Below are positions 35,897-45,304 of a DNA stretch of 64,000 bases, one piece after another. Origin of the DNA: Pedobacter sp. L105 (GTDB taxonomy: Bacteria; Bacteroidota; Bacteroidia; Sphingobacteriales; Sphingobacteriaceae); the NCBI RefSeq assembly GCF_009765875.1, contig NZ_LMUP01000003.1, forward strand, positions 94,646 through 158,645, written 5' to 3'. The stretch's first letter is position 1. Each line of letters begins with the position of its first letter. A program made the translations under genes and the position numbers. Under the pieces are notes generated by a model. That model was not told the origin of the DNA, did no database searches, and was given only the letters and a program-made list of their open reading frames with translations.

Positions 35897-36904
35897 TTAA
35901 GGCTGCCCGCCGCCTCCGGCAGCACCATAAACCTGTCCGGTTGCGTAACTGCCGTCATTTGCAGCCAGCTGAACATAAATCGAAGCGAGTTCTACGGGTT
36001 GTCCTGGTCTGCCCAGCGGGGTCATACCGCCAAAGTTTTTTAATTTTTCCTGAGTTGCCCCACCAGTAACCTGTAATGCTGTCCATATAGGTCCCGGTGC
36101 TACGCCGTTAACGCGAATACCTTTTGGGCCTAACTGTTTTGCCAGTGACTTCACATAATTCATTGTGGCGGCTTTAGTCTGCGCATAATCATACAGGTCT
36201 GGTGATGGATCATAGGCCTGTTCGGATGTAGTTCCAATGATGGCCGATCCTGGCTGCAAATGTGGCAACGCAGCTTTAATGATCCAGAAAGGAGCATAGA
36301 TATTGGTTTTCATAGTCCAGTCAAACTGTTCAGTGGATATATCCAGAATGGAAACATGGCTTTGCTGCCTTCCTGCGTTGCTCACTACGATATCAAGCCC
36401 GCCAAGGCTTTTTACTGCTTCTGCTACCAGTTTCTGGCAAAAAGCTTCTTCACGCAGGTCGCCGGGAATACCAATCGCTTTTACGCCTTCTGCTTTCATC
36501 AGTGCAATCACCTCACGTGCATCCGGTTCTTCTGCTGGTAAATAATTAATCACCACATCCGCACCTTCACGTGCATAAGCGATGGCGGCAGCACGTCCCA
36601 TTCCCGAATCACCGCCTGTAATAAGTGCTTTTCTGCCCTTTAAGCGGCCTGATCCTTTATAACTAGTTTCACCATGGTCGGGTACGGGGTTCATCTTGCT
36701 GGTTAAACCCGGCCAGGGCTGAGTCTGACCATTAAACGGAGGTCTTGGATATTTTGTAGTTGGATCTGTCAATTTCTCCGGTGCAAACGATAGCGGTTTT
36801 GGCGATCCTTCTGCTGATAAAACTGGTGCCATAGCCACTGCGGCCAGGCCGAGTCCTAATCCGCCAATCACTTTGCGGCGGCTGATTTTATTTTCATTGT
36901 TCAT
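35897..36904 (-). CDS. SDR oxidoreductase with N-terminal Tat-like signal
   Basis: 335 residues. The N-terminus has a twin-arginine-like segment (SRRKVIGGLGLGLAAVAM), suggesting export, then a Rossmann SDR domain: TGGDSGMGRAAA, SNAG and YAQTK (catalytic Tyr-Lys). It resembles glucose-1-dehydrogenase-like YhdF proteins. Exported folded SDRs of this kind occur in Bacteroidota; the substrate is unknown. Confidence 0.9.
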   Translation of the reverse strand: MNNENKISRRKVIGGLGLGLAAVAMAPVLSAEGSPKPLSFAPEKLTDPTTKYPRPPFNGQTQPWPGLTSKMNPVPDHGETSYKGSGRLKGRKALITGGDSGMGRAAAIAYAREGADVVINYLPAEEPDAREVIALMKAEGVKAIGIPGDLREEAFCQKLVAEAVKSLGGLDIVVSNAGRQQSHVSILDISTEQFDWTMKTNIYAPFWIIKAALPHLQPGSAIIGTTSEQAYDPSPDLYDYAQTKAATMNYVKSLAKQLGPKGIRVNGVAPGPIWTALQVTGGATQEKLKNFGGMTPLGRPGQPVELASIYVQLAANDGSYATGQVYGAAGGGGQP

Positions 36905-36971
36905 AATATATGCTCCTCATAGATGTTGGAGCAATAACTAAACAACCTGTAATAAGTTTTGAAAAAATAGA

Positions 36972-37322
36972 TTATTGGAAATCCTGAAGTTCTTCCGGTT
37001 GTATTTTGCGTTCGGGTCTGTAGCCAATCAATGCCAGATTGATTTCATCCTGTGTGCTTGGATTAATCAACCGTGAACAATAGTTATTTCCGCTTTCATG
37101 GCAAAAGCTGATTACTACCCGCTCAATGGGGAAATCAATTTCAGGCAATGACCCTAATACATCGTATAATCCCTCGAAGGCACTTTTAATGTCTTCTTCT
37201 TCCGGCAGGATGAATAAGATTTCTTCTCTTTTTGGCGTAAAGTAGGTGAGTGTACGCCAGTTCCGTTCATGATAATAAGCTTTGAGGTTCAACAGGAGTT
37301 GTGCTTTGTACGGGTGTTTCAT
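36972..37322 (-). CDS. Hypothetical protein
   Basis: 116 residues, soluble, alternating alpha/beta character with ILFILPEEEDIKSAFEGLYD. Not recognised. It lies 38 bp before the response regulator start on the same strand, so it could be part of that operon, downstream of the two-component genes. Confidence 0.6.
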   Translation of the reverse strand: MKHPYKAQLLLNLKAYYHERNWRTLTYFTPKREEILFILPEEEDIKSAFEGLYDVLGSLPEIDFPIERVVISFCHESGNNYCSRLINPSTQDEINLALIGYRPERKIQPEELQDFQ

Positions 37323-37360
37323 TATTTCTTGGTTGATTTCGCTAATATAAGTTTAATTCG

Positions 37361-38047
37361 TTAATAGATTAGCTTATAACCTTGCCCTCTGATGTTAAGA
37401 ATACAAACCGAGGGATCTTCTTTTAAATAACGGCGTAATTTAGTGATAAACACATCCAGACTACGACTGCTGAAGTAATCGTCATTACCCCATAAATTGA
37501 TAAGTAGGTCTTTCCGAATGACGATCATATTCTTCTGTAAAATCAATAAATGAAGGATTTCGCTTTCGCGTGTGGTCAGCATCCGTGCCGAACCAAAACT
37601 TTTTAATACTCCCTTAGGGTACTGAAAGGTATATAACCCTAATTCTATCGTACTGCTATCCGTTGCTGATTTGAATATTGGTTTGTTTTTATGTAAGAGT
37701 GCTTTCATTCTGACAATCAACTCTTCCAGACTAAAAGGCTTTTTCAGGTAATCATTTCCGCCGCTTTCAAAACCTTCCACTACATCCCGGGGCAGTGATT
37801 TTGAGGTCAGAAAAATGATGGGGATCAATGTATCTACATTCCTGATCTGTCTGGCTAATTCAAATCCGCTGCCATCAGTCAGCATCACATCCAGTATAAT
37901 CAGCTGCGGGTTATACTGATAATATTGAAGTTTGGCATCGGCCAGTGTATTTACATGTAATAATTCAAAACCGCGCGACTGTAAACTTTCCTGCACAATT
38001 TCAGCCAGTACCGGTTCATCTTCAACGAATAGGATCTTTGCGTTCAT
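37361..38047 (-). CDS. OmpR-family response regulator
   Basis: 228 residues: receiver domain (acidic FVEDEP, phospho-acceptor Asp in LIILDVMLTDG, Lys in YLKKPF) and C-terminal winged helix (LTTRESEILHLLI; LLINLWGNDDYFSSRSLDVF). Its start overlaps the kinase stop by 4 bp, a translationally coupled pair. Confidence 0.94.
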   Translation of the reverse strand: MNAKILFVEDEPVLAEIVQESLQSRGFELLHVNTLADAKLQYYQYNPQLIILDVMLTDGSGFELARQIRNVDTLIPIIFLTSKSLPRDVVEGFESGGNDYLKKPFSLEELIVRMKALLHKNKPIFKSATDSSTIELGLYTFQYPKGVLKSFGSARMLTTRESEILHLLILQKNMIVIRKDLLINLWGNDDYFSSRSLDVFITKLRRYLKEDPSVCILNIRGQGYKLIY

Positions 38048-39561
38048 ATCGGCCAGCCTAAGCTAAAAATACTTCCTTTACCATATTCACTTTCTATACT
38101 GCACCATCCGCTATGCCTTTCAATGATACTTTTCACGTAATTTAAACCAAGGCCATGTCCCTTTATCTGGTGCTGCTCATGATGAGGTACCCGGTAAAAT
38201 TTTTCAAACACCAATGACAGGTCTTGCGCAGCTATTCCGATGCCATTGTCTTTAACTGAGATCACAAAAAAGGCGTTTTTTATGACACAATCCACCTCAA
38301 TAGTCACTTCATCACCTGCATATTTAATGGCATTGTCGATAATATTACTGACCGCATGCTGAAAATAAAGCTGGTCGGCATTGAGCAACACTATTGTGGT
38401 GTGGTTGGCATAAGACCAGTTCACTACTTTGCCGGGAGCGGAGGCAAAATTGATTAGCATCGTTTTAACCGTGCTTTCTACGTCAAATAAAATGGGCCTG
38501 ATTGTAAATTGCTGGTTTTCATAAATAGAGATATTCAATACCTTATCTACCAATGCAGATAACCTTTCCAGTTCGTTTTTACCATGCTGAAGATAACGGG
38601 AAGTTTTCTCCCTATCGTCCAAAACATCAAAGCCAATCAAAGCCTCAATGGCTGCCGATGCACCGGCTATCGGTGTTTTCAGTTCGTGGGTAATATTGCT
38701 GATAAAATCATTTTTAATGGCTGATAGACGTTTTTCTGCAAAAAGTAAACGAACTATCCAGAGCAGACTTAAAGCAACCACTACAATAATCAACAGCGAG
38801 CCGGCAAACATCAGTCCCATTCTTTCCAGAACATACGAAACCGGGTTGGTGAACATTGCCCGGACGTATTGCTGCTTGCTTCTTTGCTTAAAGGTGGGGT
38901 AAGATTTGGTGATAAAAGGAAATTTTGCCAGTAATTTAGGGCTAAACTGACTGCGGTTAAAAGTGCTGTCAGTTTCCCTGATATAAAATTTAAAGGGCAC
39001 GTGAATATTCCTTTCATTGAGGTAATGCTTCAATACAGGTCGTAAACGGGTGGTGTCGAAATCATATCTGATTATACATTGATCAATATAGTCACCCAAT
39101 TTCTGTGTACGGTAATAAACAATATGATGTTCCAGATCCTCACTGCGCATCGCAAAAGCCATGCGTTCTGCAATTTTTCTTTTAAAGATGGTATCCCCAT
39201 TCATTAAGGGTTTATTAAGACGGCCGTCACTCATTGACGTGGATAAAATTTTATCATCAGGATGTATATCTCTGCTTGCAGTAGACAGATAGTATTGATA
39301 AACCCTGTGTTTCGGGTCATATTCCCCGTTAATTTTAAACGCCGTGGTATCCATCAGGTGAAGGGCAATCAAATGCTGTATGGTATCGCAGCGCAGGCTA
39401 AACTCTTTTTGGATGGCATCTTCAAAAGCCATGTTCACTTCCTTTTCAAAGGTGGCCTGGTTTACCTGGTAATAACTGCTGATCCAGTAAAATTGCAGCA
39501 GTAATACAATGACTATCGCCGCGGTACAGACCAACACAATAAACCGGGTGTTTTTGAGCAT
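38044..39561 (-). CDS. Membrane sensor histidine kinase
   Basis: 505 residues from ATG 39561 (a TTG 6 bp earlier is possible). Two membrane segments bracket a ~200-residue periplasmic sensor. Then H-box (FISNITHELKTPIAGA), N-box (NIIDNAIKYAG), G1 (VKDNGIGI) and G2 (KGHGLGLNYV). It phosphorylates the overlapping response regulator. It is divergent from the TlpA-like protein, a likely target. Confidence 0.93.
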   Translation of the reverse strand: MLKNTRFIVLVCTAAIVIVLLLQFYWISSYYQVNQATFEKEVNMAFEDAIQKEFSLRCDTIQHLIALHLMDTTAFKINGEYDPKHRVYQYYLSTASRDIHPDDKILSTSMSDGRLNKPLMNGDTIFKRKIAERMAFAMRSEDLEHHIVYYRTQKLGDYIDQCIIRYDFDTTRLRPVLKHYLNERNIHVPFKFYIRETDSTFNRSQFSPKLLAKFPFITKSYPTFKQRSKQQYVRAMFTNPVSYVLERMGLMFAGSLLIIVVVALSLLWIVRLLFAEKRLSAIKNDFISNITHELKTPIAGASAAIEALIGFDVLDDREKTSRYLQHGKNELERLSALVDKVLNISIYENQQFTIRPILFDVESTVKTMLINFASAPGKVVNWSYANHTTIVLLNADQLYFQHAVSNIIDNAIKYAGDEVTIEVDCVIKNAFFVISVKDNGIGIAAQDLSLVFEKFYRVPHHEQHQIKGHGLGLNYVKSIIERHSGWCSIESEYGKGSIFSLGWPI

Positions 39562-39689
39562 AACCAAATATAAACTTTAGGATTGGCATGAGGAATCCCG
39601 TTAACGTAATATAACCTTTATTAACCATAGGGATAACACATTTTGTTTAGGCTTATCAGCAATTTTGACGGGTAAAACCATTCAAGGTC

Positions 39690-40892
39690 ATGAAAAAACT
39701 AATTACTTTTATTTTACTCGCTGCTGCCTGTTCTGCATCGGCACAGCAACTCATCAACACGGGAGATCAATTCCCTGCAATCAGTATTGGTCCTTTAATC
39801 AATGCTCCTGTCCATTCATTTTCTATCAGTGAAGATATGGGAAACCGGTTTTATATTTTAAATCTTTGGGGAACCTGGTGCACTCCCTGTATTCCCGAAA
39901 TGGATGCCCTGGCCAAATTGCAGGATGTCAATCCAAATACTTTGCAAATTATAGCTATATCAGACGATTCGCCGGAAAGGCTGAAGAAATACCTGATCCA
40001 AAAGCCGTCAAAAATTTGGCTGGCCAGTGATACTTCGGACTTTTTTTATCATGCATTTGGTTTGGTAGGTGTGGGACAAAGTGCTATTATCAACAGTAAA
40101 CATGAGGTTGTCGCTATGGTAAAAACAGATTCCATTAACCAGCAAATGATCACTGACCTGGTGAAAGGAAAAAAGATAAAATCAACCGCAAATCTTAAAG
40201 AACAGACTGTATCGGGTGGAAAAGACCTTTTTGGGGTGGATAGTACCATGACGGAAGACTTTACCTTACGGGGATATATGAAAGGGCAGCGAAGTGTGGG
40301 ACAGACTTATCTTGATGCACCATATTTTGGTAGAAGGATCAGTTTTGTTAATTCCTGTATCACCACTTTTTATAAGGAAGCTTACCTGATCACCTCTTCC
40401 CAGCAGATCATTTACGAAATAAACGAAAAGGAGGCTTGTAATTTTGATGATAAAAGCTCCCTTTATTGTCTGGACCTGCTGGTGAAGCCGGAAGAGAAGG
40501 ATAGCCTTTATCGTATCATGCAAAAGAAACTTCAGGTCATGCTGCCCGTAAAAGCAAGACTGACGGAAAAGTTAATGCCTGTATATGTTTTGAAACTCAA
40601 TCCGGCAAAACAGCTGAGTATTCCTATATCGGCTTCACAAAAGTTAAGCTATGAATTTGGTGGAAGAGGTTTTAACGGAACGGGTGTTTCTGCAGCCGAT
40701 TTTGCCACTATCTACCTGAGCAATGAATATGATTTGCCAGTAGTAGATGAAACCGGGCTGACCGGGCGTTATGATATTCATACGGTTGTAGACATAAGGA
40801 ATTTAAAAAATATCACTCAATCAATAAGTGACCTGGGCTTTATGCTGGAGAAAGAAGAAAGAAAAATGAAGGTGCTAGTGTTGTATAAATAA
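39690..40892 (+). CDS. TlpA-like thioredoxin fused to a DUF3738 domain
   Basis: 400 residues: signal peptide (to ~ASAQ), a redoxin domain with the active site WGTWCTPC (Cys64, Cys67), and a C-terminal TIGR03435/DUF3738-type domain (residues ~200-400). Exported thiol-disulfide reductase. Its partner domain is known in Bacteroidota and Acidobacteria but has no known role. Divergent from the kinase/regulator pair (122 bp apart). Confidence 0.88.
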   Translation: MKKLITFILLAAACSASAQQLINTGDQFPAISIGPLINAPVHSFSISEDMGNRFYILNLWGTWCTPCIPEMDALAKLQDVNPNTLQIIAISDDSPERLKKYLIQKPSKIWLASDTSDFFYHAFGLVGVGQSAIINSKHEVVAMVKTDSINQQMITDLVKGKKIKSTANLKEQTVSGGKDLFGVDSTMTEDFTLRGYMKGQRSVGQTYLDAPYFGRRISFVNSCITTFYKEAYLITSSQQIIYEINEKEACNFDDKSSLYCLDLLVKPEEKDSLYRIMQKKLQVMLPVKARLTEKLMPVYVLKLNPAKQLSIPISASQKLSYEFGGRGFNGTGVSAADFATIYLSNEYDLPVVDETGLTGRYDIHTVVDIRNLKNITQSISDLGFMLEKEERKMKVLVLYK

Positions 40893-40908
40893 ACCGCCTA
40901 AAAAAGAA

Positions 40909-40937
40909 AGGGGAAATGATCTATGACCATTTCCCCT
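40909..40937 (+). terminator. Hairpin between TlpA-like and SDR genes
   Basis: Ten-base-pair stem (AGGGGAAATG with CATTTCCCCT) and 9-nt loop, with only weak T content after it. Could serve either gene because the genes converge here. Confidence 0.55.
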
Positions 40938-41008
40938 CATCTAATTAACGCTCTCATATACTAAAGCGTCAAAATGTAATGAATATTGTGCAGGCAGGTA
41001 ATTATTTT

Positions 41009-41971
41009 TTATTTTTCTCTCAGCGCTAAAAATCCTGCTGCTGCAACCAGCAACAAACTGGCTGCAATATATTTTCGATGCGCTTTTGGCCTTCCTGGTA
41101 AGCCCCAGCCGCCATAAACGGAATTACCATAATCCACCGGCCCAAAAACATTACCATCAGATTTTGGCATGGTATCGGCATGGTTCAGGTAATAGCTGAT
41201 TACTTTTGAGGTAATTCCGCGTGTTAAACCGGGAAACAGACTATAAGATACCCTTAAAAGTGAAGATAAACTTCCAACCATTACTTCCGGACGGGGTTTC
41301 TCTGCGAGTTTAACAATGGCCATCGCTACGCGCCTTGGGTCATAAACAGGAGGGGCAGGTTTTAGATATTTACCAGTGTAATTAGCGGCATGCTGAATAC
41401 CAGGCGTATCCAGAAAAGCAGGGAAAACATCGCAAACGTGAATACCAGGCCGGTTGGATAACTCTGCTTTCAGCGCTGAAGAAAAACCGCGCAAGCCAAA
41501 CTTACTGGCAGAATAGCCTACCCCGAAGGGTACGGGCAGGAAGCCACCTATGGAAATATTGTTGATCAGCACACCGTAATTTTGTTTTTTAAAATAGGGC
41601 AGTATAGCATGTGCACCATTCATGTAACCAATCAGGTTAGTCTCAATTACCTGCTGGTGGACTGCCATAGGGGTTTCTTCAAATTGTCCGGCGGCCAGTA
41701 AACCGGCATTATTTACCCATACGTCGATGCTGCCGCCAAAAACATGGGCTTCATTTGCCAGCTGCACCATGGCACTGGTTTCAGTGACATCGGTTACCAC
41801 CACTTTAACTTTAGCACCCAGTGAGCGGCATTCGTCTGCTACTTCATTCAGGGCATTTATATTTCTGGAAGCCAGCACCAATTTAGGCTGCTGCAAGGCA
41901 AATTCTAAGGCAATTGCTTTTCCTGCTCCGCTGGAGGCTCCGGTTACGACTATAGTTTTATCTTTAAGCAT
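41009..41971 (-). CDS. SDR oxidoreductase with C-terminal membrane anchor
   Basis: 320 residues: Rossmann motif TGASSGAGKAIA, NNAG, catalytic YSASK, and a Lys/Arg-flanked hydrophobic tail (residues ~302-317, YIAASLLLVAAAGFLAL). NAD(P)-dependent oxidoreductase, tethered to the membrane; substrate unknown. Divergent from the next SDR gene. Confidence 0.9.
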   Translation of the reverse strand: MLKDKTIVVTGASSGAGKAIALEFALQQPKLVLASRNINALNEVADECRSLGAKVKVVVTDVTETSAMVQLANEAHVFGGSIDVWVNNAGLLAAGQFEETPMAVHQQVIETNLIGYMNGAHAILPYFKKQNYGVLINNISIGGFLPVPFGVGYSASKFGLRGFSSALKAELSNRPGIHVCDVFPAFLDTPGIQHAANYTGKYLKPAPPVYDPRRVAMAIVKLAEKPRPEVMVGSLSSLLRVSYSLFPGLTRGITSKVISYYLNHADTMPKSDGNVFGPVDYGNSVYGGWGLPGRPKAHRKYIAASLLLVAAAGFLALREK

Positions 41972-42107
41972 AATACTAGGATTAGTTGTTTCCTAACCCC
42001 TAAGTCGGCTTTAATGTTTTGAAGAATTACCCTGATCGTTATTTACATTGTTTAAATAAAACCTACCGTCCTTTTTTGTTGTTAAACCAGATATCAATTG
42101 AATTACC

Positions 42108-42851
42108 ATGGAAAACAACATTAAAGGAAAAGTAGTAATTATTACCGGTGCCAGCAGTGGTATCGGAGAAGCTGTAGCTAAACACCTGGCCTCATTAGGT
42201 GCCATATTAAGCCTTGGTGCACGCCGTAAGGAAAAATTGGACGAATTAGTTAAAGATATAAAAGCGGCGGGAGGCCAGGCGCAGGCTTTTGTGACCGACG
42301 TAACCAAACGCGAAGAGGTAGAAGCACTGGTTAAAAGTACTGTCAGCGCTTTTGGAAAGGTCGATGTTCTTTTTAACAATGCCGGATTAATGCCGCTTTC
42401 TAAACTGGAAGAGCTGCACCATGAAGAATGGGAGCAAATGATAGATACCAATTTAAAAGGAACATTATATGGTATTGGTGCAGTATTACCATTGTTTAAA
42501 GCACAGAAAGGCGGACATGTGATCAACGTATCATCTGTTGCAGGCCATAGGGTAGGACCAGGCGGAGCGGTATATTCGGCAACTAAATTTGCTGTAAGGG
42601 CTTTGTCGGAAGGATTTCGTCAGGAAGTTAAACCGTATAACATCCGTACTACGATTATTTCGCCGGGTGCCATCAAAACTGAATTACCCAATACGATCAC
42701 AGATACTCAGATTAAAGAATCTATGAAAACTGTATTGGACAAAGCGATATCCCCGGAATCTATCGCACGTGGAGTGGCCTATGCGATTGAGCAGCCTGCA
42801 GATTACGATGTCAATGAGATTATTTTAAGACCAACATCACAGCCGTCTTAG
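42108..42851 (+). CDS. SDR oxidoreductase
   Basis: 247 residues, classical [24 protein letters not shown]. Cytosolic; relatives reduce various ketones. A promoter region of 136 bp separates it from the divergent SDR at 41009-41971. Single gene, convergent with the ECF42-type operon. Confidence 0.93.
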   Translation: MENNIKGKVVIITGASSGIGEAVAKHLASLGAILSLGARRKEKLDELVKDIKAAGGQAQAFVTDVTKREEVEALVKSTVSAFGKVDVLFNNAGLMPLSKLEELHHEEWEQMIDTNLKGTLYGIGAVLPLFKAQKGGHVINVSSVAGHRVGPGGAVYSATKFAVRALSEGFRQEVKPYNIRTTIISPGAIKTELPNTITDTQIKESMKTVLDKAISPESIARGVAYAIEQPADYDVNEIILRPTSQPS

Positions 42852-42947
42852 CAAGTAATCTTTAAAGACACCTGTTCTTCTGATGCATTGCCGGGGAATT
42901 TTGACAATAATTGGGCATCGTTTCAGAAGGACAGGTTTTTTTACATA

Positions 42948-44186
42948 TTATATCAAGCCCTCAAGCCGACTGATGTTCTTCATTATCGTTGCCCGATCTG
43001 CGGCTGAGCTGGCCAGGTGATGAGCTATCTCGAAATGTCTTATGGCTTTTGCCCGATCAAAATCAGTATACAAATGGCCCAGCAAAGAATAATAAAAGTG
43101 GTTGTCTGTAAGGTTTAACTTTTCGGCTTCCAGGATGGCCTCCCATTTTCCATTTGTTTTAGCGAGTGCGAAAGTCCTGTTTAACGCTGCAATTGGTGAA
43201 TATTCCAGGAGGAGCAGGTTATTATATAGCTGCAAAATGTTTTCCCATTTTTGATGGCTATCTTCCTTTTGGGTATGCCAGTACGCAATACCTGCTTCCA
43301 GATGATATTTTGTAAGCTGGGTACCCGTTGCCGCTTTGCCTAAATAATAACCGCCTTTAACCATCAGCTCTTTGTTCCAAAGTGTTTCATCCTGGTCTTC
43401 GTACAAAATTGTTTCGCCACTTTCATTTACCCTGGCTTCAAATCTTGAAGCATGAAAACACATTAAGGCCATCAGTGCATTCACAGCAGGTTTATTCGTA
43501 GTGGGGTTTTCAGTCAGTAAATAAGTCAGCCGGATGGCTTCCGCACAAAGATCTTTACGCAGCACCGTATTTTGCGCAGTTGAATAATAACCTTCAGAAA
43601 ACAATAAATATAGGGTCGTTAAAACAGTATCCAGTCTGTTATTGATCTCCTCCAAACCAGGCTGCTCTATTTTGATATGGGCTTCTTTCAGCTTTTGTTT
43701 CGCCCTGTTTATTCTTTTATAAACCACTTCTTTATTGGTTAAAAATGCATCGGCAATTTCCTGAATGCCAAAACCGCATAATAAATTGAGGGCGAGGGCT
43801 ACTTGCGACTCGCTGGAAATAGCCGGATTACAAACTGTGAAGATCATGGCTAGCTGGCTGTCGGTTATGTTTTTAACCGATAGGTCGATCTCTATTTCCG
43901 CTGTAAGGTGACTATTGTATTGAATCTCCGCTGTTATTTTCTGCCCGAAAAGTGAATTGCGCTTTAAATAATTCCTGGTTTTATTCTTCGCCACCGTATA
44001 AAGCCAGGCTATAGGATTTTCAGGTAATCCTTTCTGGCCCCATAATTCGGTAGCAGAGAGAAAAGTATCACTGACAATATCTTCGGCAATCTCTATATGT
44101 TCAATGCCAAATAAATAACAAAGCACCGAAACTATCTTTTGATATTCCTGTCTGAATAAATTTGGTAAGAGTTCCCTTTCTTCCAT
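42948..44186 (-). CDS. ECF42-type sigma factor with C-terminal extension
   Basis: 412 residues from ATG 44186 (MEERELLPNL); an ATG at 44216 lies inside a hairpin and is less likely. Sigma regions 2 and 4 are followed by a ~200-residue TPR-like helical extension (NALMALMCFHASRFEARVNE), the architecture of the ECF42 group. ECF42 genes are characteristically next to YCII/DGPF protein genes, as here. Such factors lack a classic anti-sigma gene; the extension is thought to regulate them. Confidence 0.9.
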   Translation of the reverse strand: MEERELLPNLFRQEYQKIVSVLCYLFGIEHIEIAEDIVSDTFLSATELWGQKGLPENPIAWLYTVAKNKTRNYLKRNSLFGQKITAEIQYNSHLTAEIEIDLSVKNITDSQLAMIFTVCNPAISSESQVALALNLLCGFGIQEIADAFLTNKEVVYKRINRAKQKLKEAHIKIEQPGLEEINNRLDTVLTTLYLLFSEGYYSTAQNTVLRKDLCAEAIRLTYLLTENPTTNKPAVNALMALMCFHASRFEARVNESGETILYEDQDETLWNKELMVKGGYYLGKAATGTQLTKYHLEAGIAYWHTQKEDSHQKWENILQLYNNLLLLEYSPIAALNRTFALAKTNGKWEAILEAEKLNLTDNHFYYSLLGHLYTDFDRAKAIRHFEIAHHLASSAADRATIMKNISRLEGLI

Positions 44187-44198
44187 GGCGTTTTTGAG

Positions 44199-44220
44199 AG
44201 CCTTTGCATCCGGCAAAGGC
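44199..44220 (-). promoter_or_regulatory. Hairpin between YCII and ECF42-type genes
   Basis: Perfect 8-bp stem (GCCTTTGC with GCAAAGGC), 5-nt loop, between the stop of the YCII gene and the sigma start. No T-run follows, so an attenuator or mRNA-processing site is more likely than a terminator. Confidence 0.5.
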
Positions 44221-44230
44221 TCCGTTTCTA

Positions 44231-44581
44231 TTAGTCTTTAAGCGAATTTGCCATCCTCACTTCTACATTTCCGCCCAGCTGTAAAATCGGGCAGCCTTGT
44301 GCAATGGATACGGCATCATCATAATCTTCTGCTTTAATGATGATCACACCGCCAATCGACTCCTTGATTTCGGCATAAGGCCCATTGATTACCTGTTTAT
44401 TTTGTTGTACTACTTTTCCTTCGCCATCCCATCGCTGTAATGGTCTTGCCAGTTTATTTTGGGCCGCAATACCGCCAAACCAATTTTGCCAGTCCTTAAT
44501 AGAATTTTGCAGCTCTTCAGACGATGGTTGTGCTTCTTTGCTGGTGAAATCCCTGCGAAAGATCAATAAGAAATCGTTCAT
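44231..44581 (-). CDS. YCII/DGPF-family protein
   Basis: 116 residues, dimeric alpha/beta-barrel family. The DGPF signature appears as NGPY (VINGPYAEIKESIGG). Function unknown but the family is a stable partner of ECF42 sigma factors. Lies 14-44 bp before the sigma gene on the same strand. Confidence 0.9.
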   Translation of the reverse strand: MNDFLLIFRRDFTSKEAQPSSEELQNSIKDWQNWFGGIAAQNKLARPLQRWDGEGKVVQQNKQVINGPYAEIKESIGGVIIIKAEDYDDAVSIAQGCPILQLGGNVEVRMANSLKD

Positions 44582-44603
44582 TTTTCTATGGTTTAAATTT
44601 TGA

Positions 44604-45056
44604 TTAGCCGAACTGGCCTACTTTATATGTTCCCGGTTCATTTGGAAAGGCAAGGTTAATGCGGTTCCAGGTATTGATGGTGGTAATCGCCAATGTCAAA
44701 TCTATCATTTCTTCATCTGTAAACTGCTCTTTTACCTTATTGTAAATCGCATCAGGTACCTCACATTTGGTGAGGGCTTCAGCCCAGGCTAAGGCAGCCC
44801 TTTCACGGTCGCTGAAATAAGGTGTTTCGCGCCACGAACTGATACCATATAAACGCTGTTCTGTTTCTCCTGCAGCACGGGCATCTTTGGAATGCATATC
44901 CAGACAATAAGCACAGTTGTTGATTTGTGATACCCTGAAAAAAACAAGTTCCAGAATGGCGTCTTCAACTGGTGATTTCTTCAGATAACCTGTTATTCCG
45001 TAAAGAGGTTTTAAAGCGTTTTGTCCTTTAGCATAGACGTTGATTCTCTGTTCCAT
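44604..45056 (-). CDS. Carboxymuconolactone decarboxylase/AhpD-like protein
   Basis: 150 residues with the AhpD redox motif: Cys48-Ala-Tyr-Cys51 and His55 in NNCAYCLDMHSKDAR. Such proteins act as peroxidase partners or handle peroxides. First gene of a three-gene operon with the YCII protein and the ECF42-type sigma factor, suggesting the operon responds to oxidative or electrophile stress. Confidence 0.92.
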   Translation of the reverse strand: MEQRINVYAKGQNALKPLYGITGYLKKSPVEDAILELVFFRVSQINNCAYCLDMHSKDARAAGETEQRLYGISSWRETPYFSDRERAALAWAEALTKCEVPDAIYNKVKEQFTDEEMIDLTLAITTINTWNRINLAFPNEPGTYKVGQFG

Positions 45057-45304
45057 TTTATTAAATTTTGATTGTTAAAACCTAAAGACAATCTGATTTT
45101 CAGAATTGGACAAAATGAATAATATATTTTTATTTATAAAATTATCAGCGGTTACACAAAGATAAATATAGGCATCTAATGATAAATTTTACAGGTAATT
45201 CCTTATAAAGTGATAGTAATCCTGAGCAACAGACTATCTCCGCCTTATCATTATCAGGAACTTTGTTGCTGTAATTATATCATAAACAATTCAATACAAA
45301 TAAC

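Noticed and set aside
42011..42526. 171-codon reverse ORF opposite the SDR gene
   Set aside because: It overlaps a clear SDR with intact motifs; Ser/Thr-rich translation without family likeness, a shadow frame.
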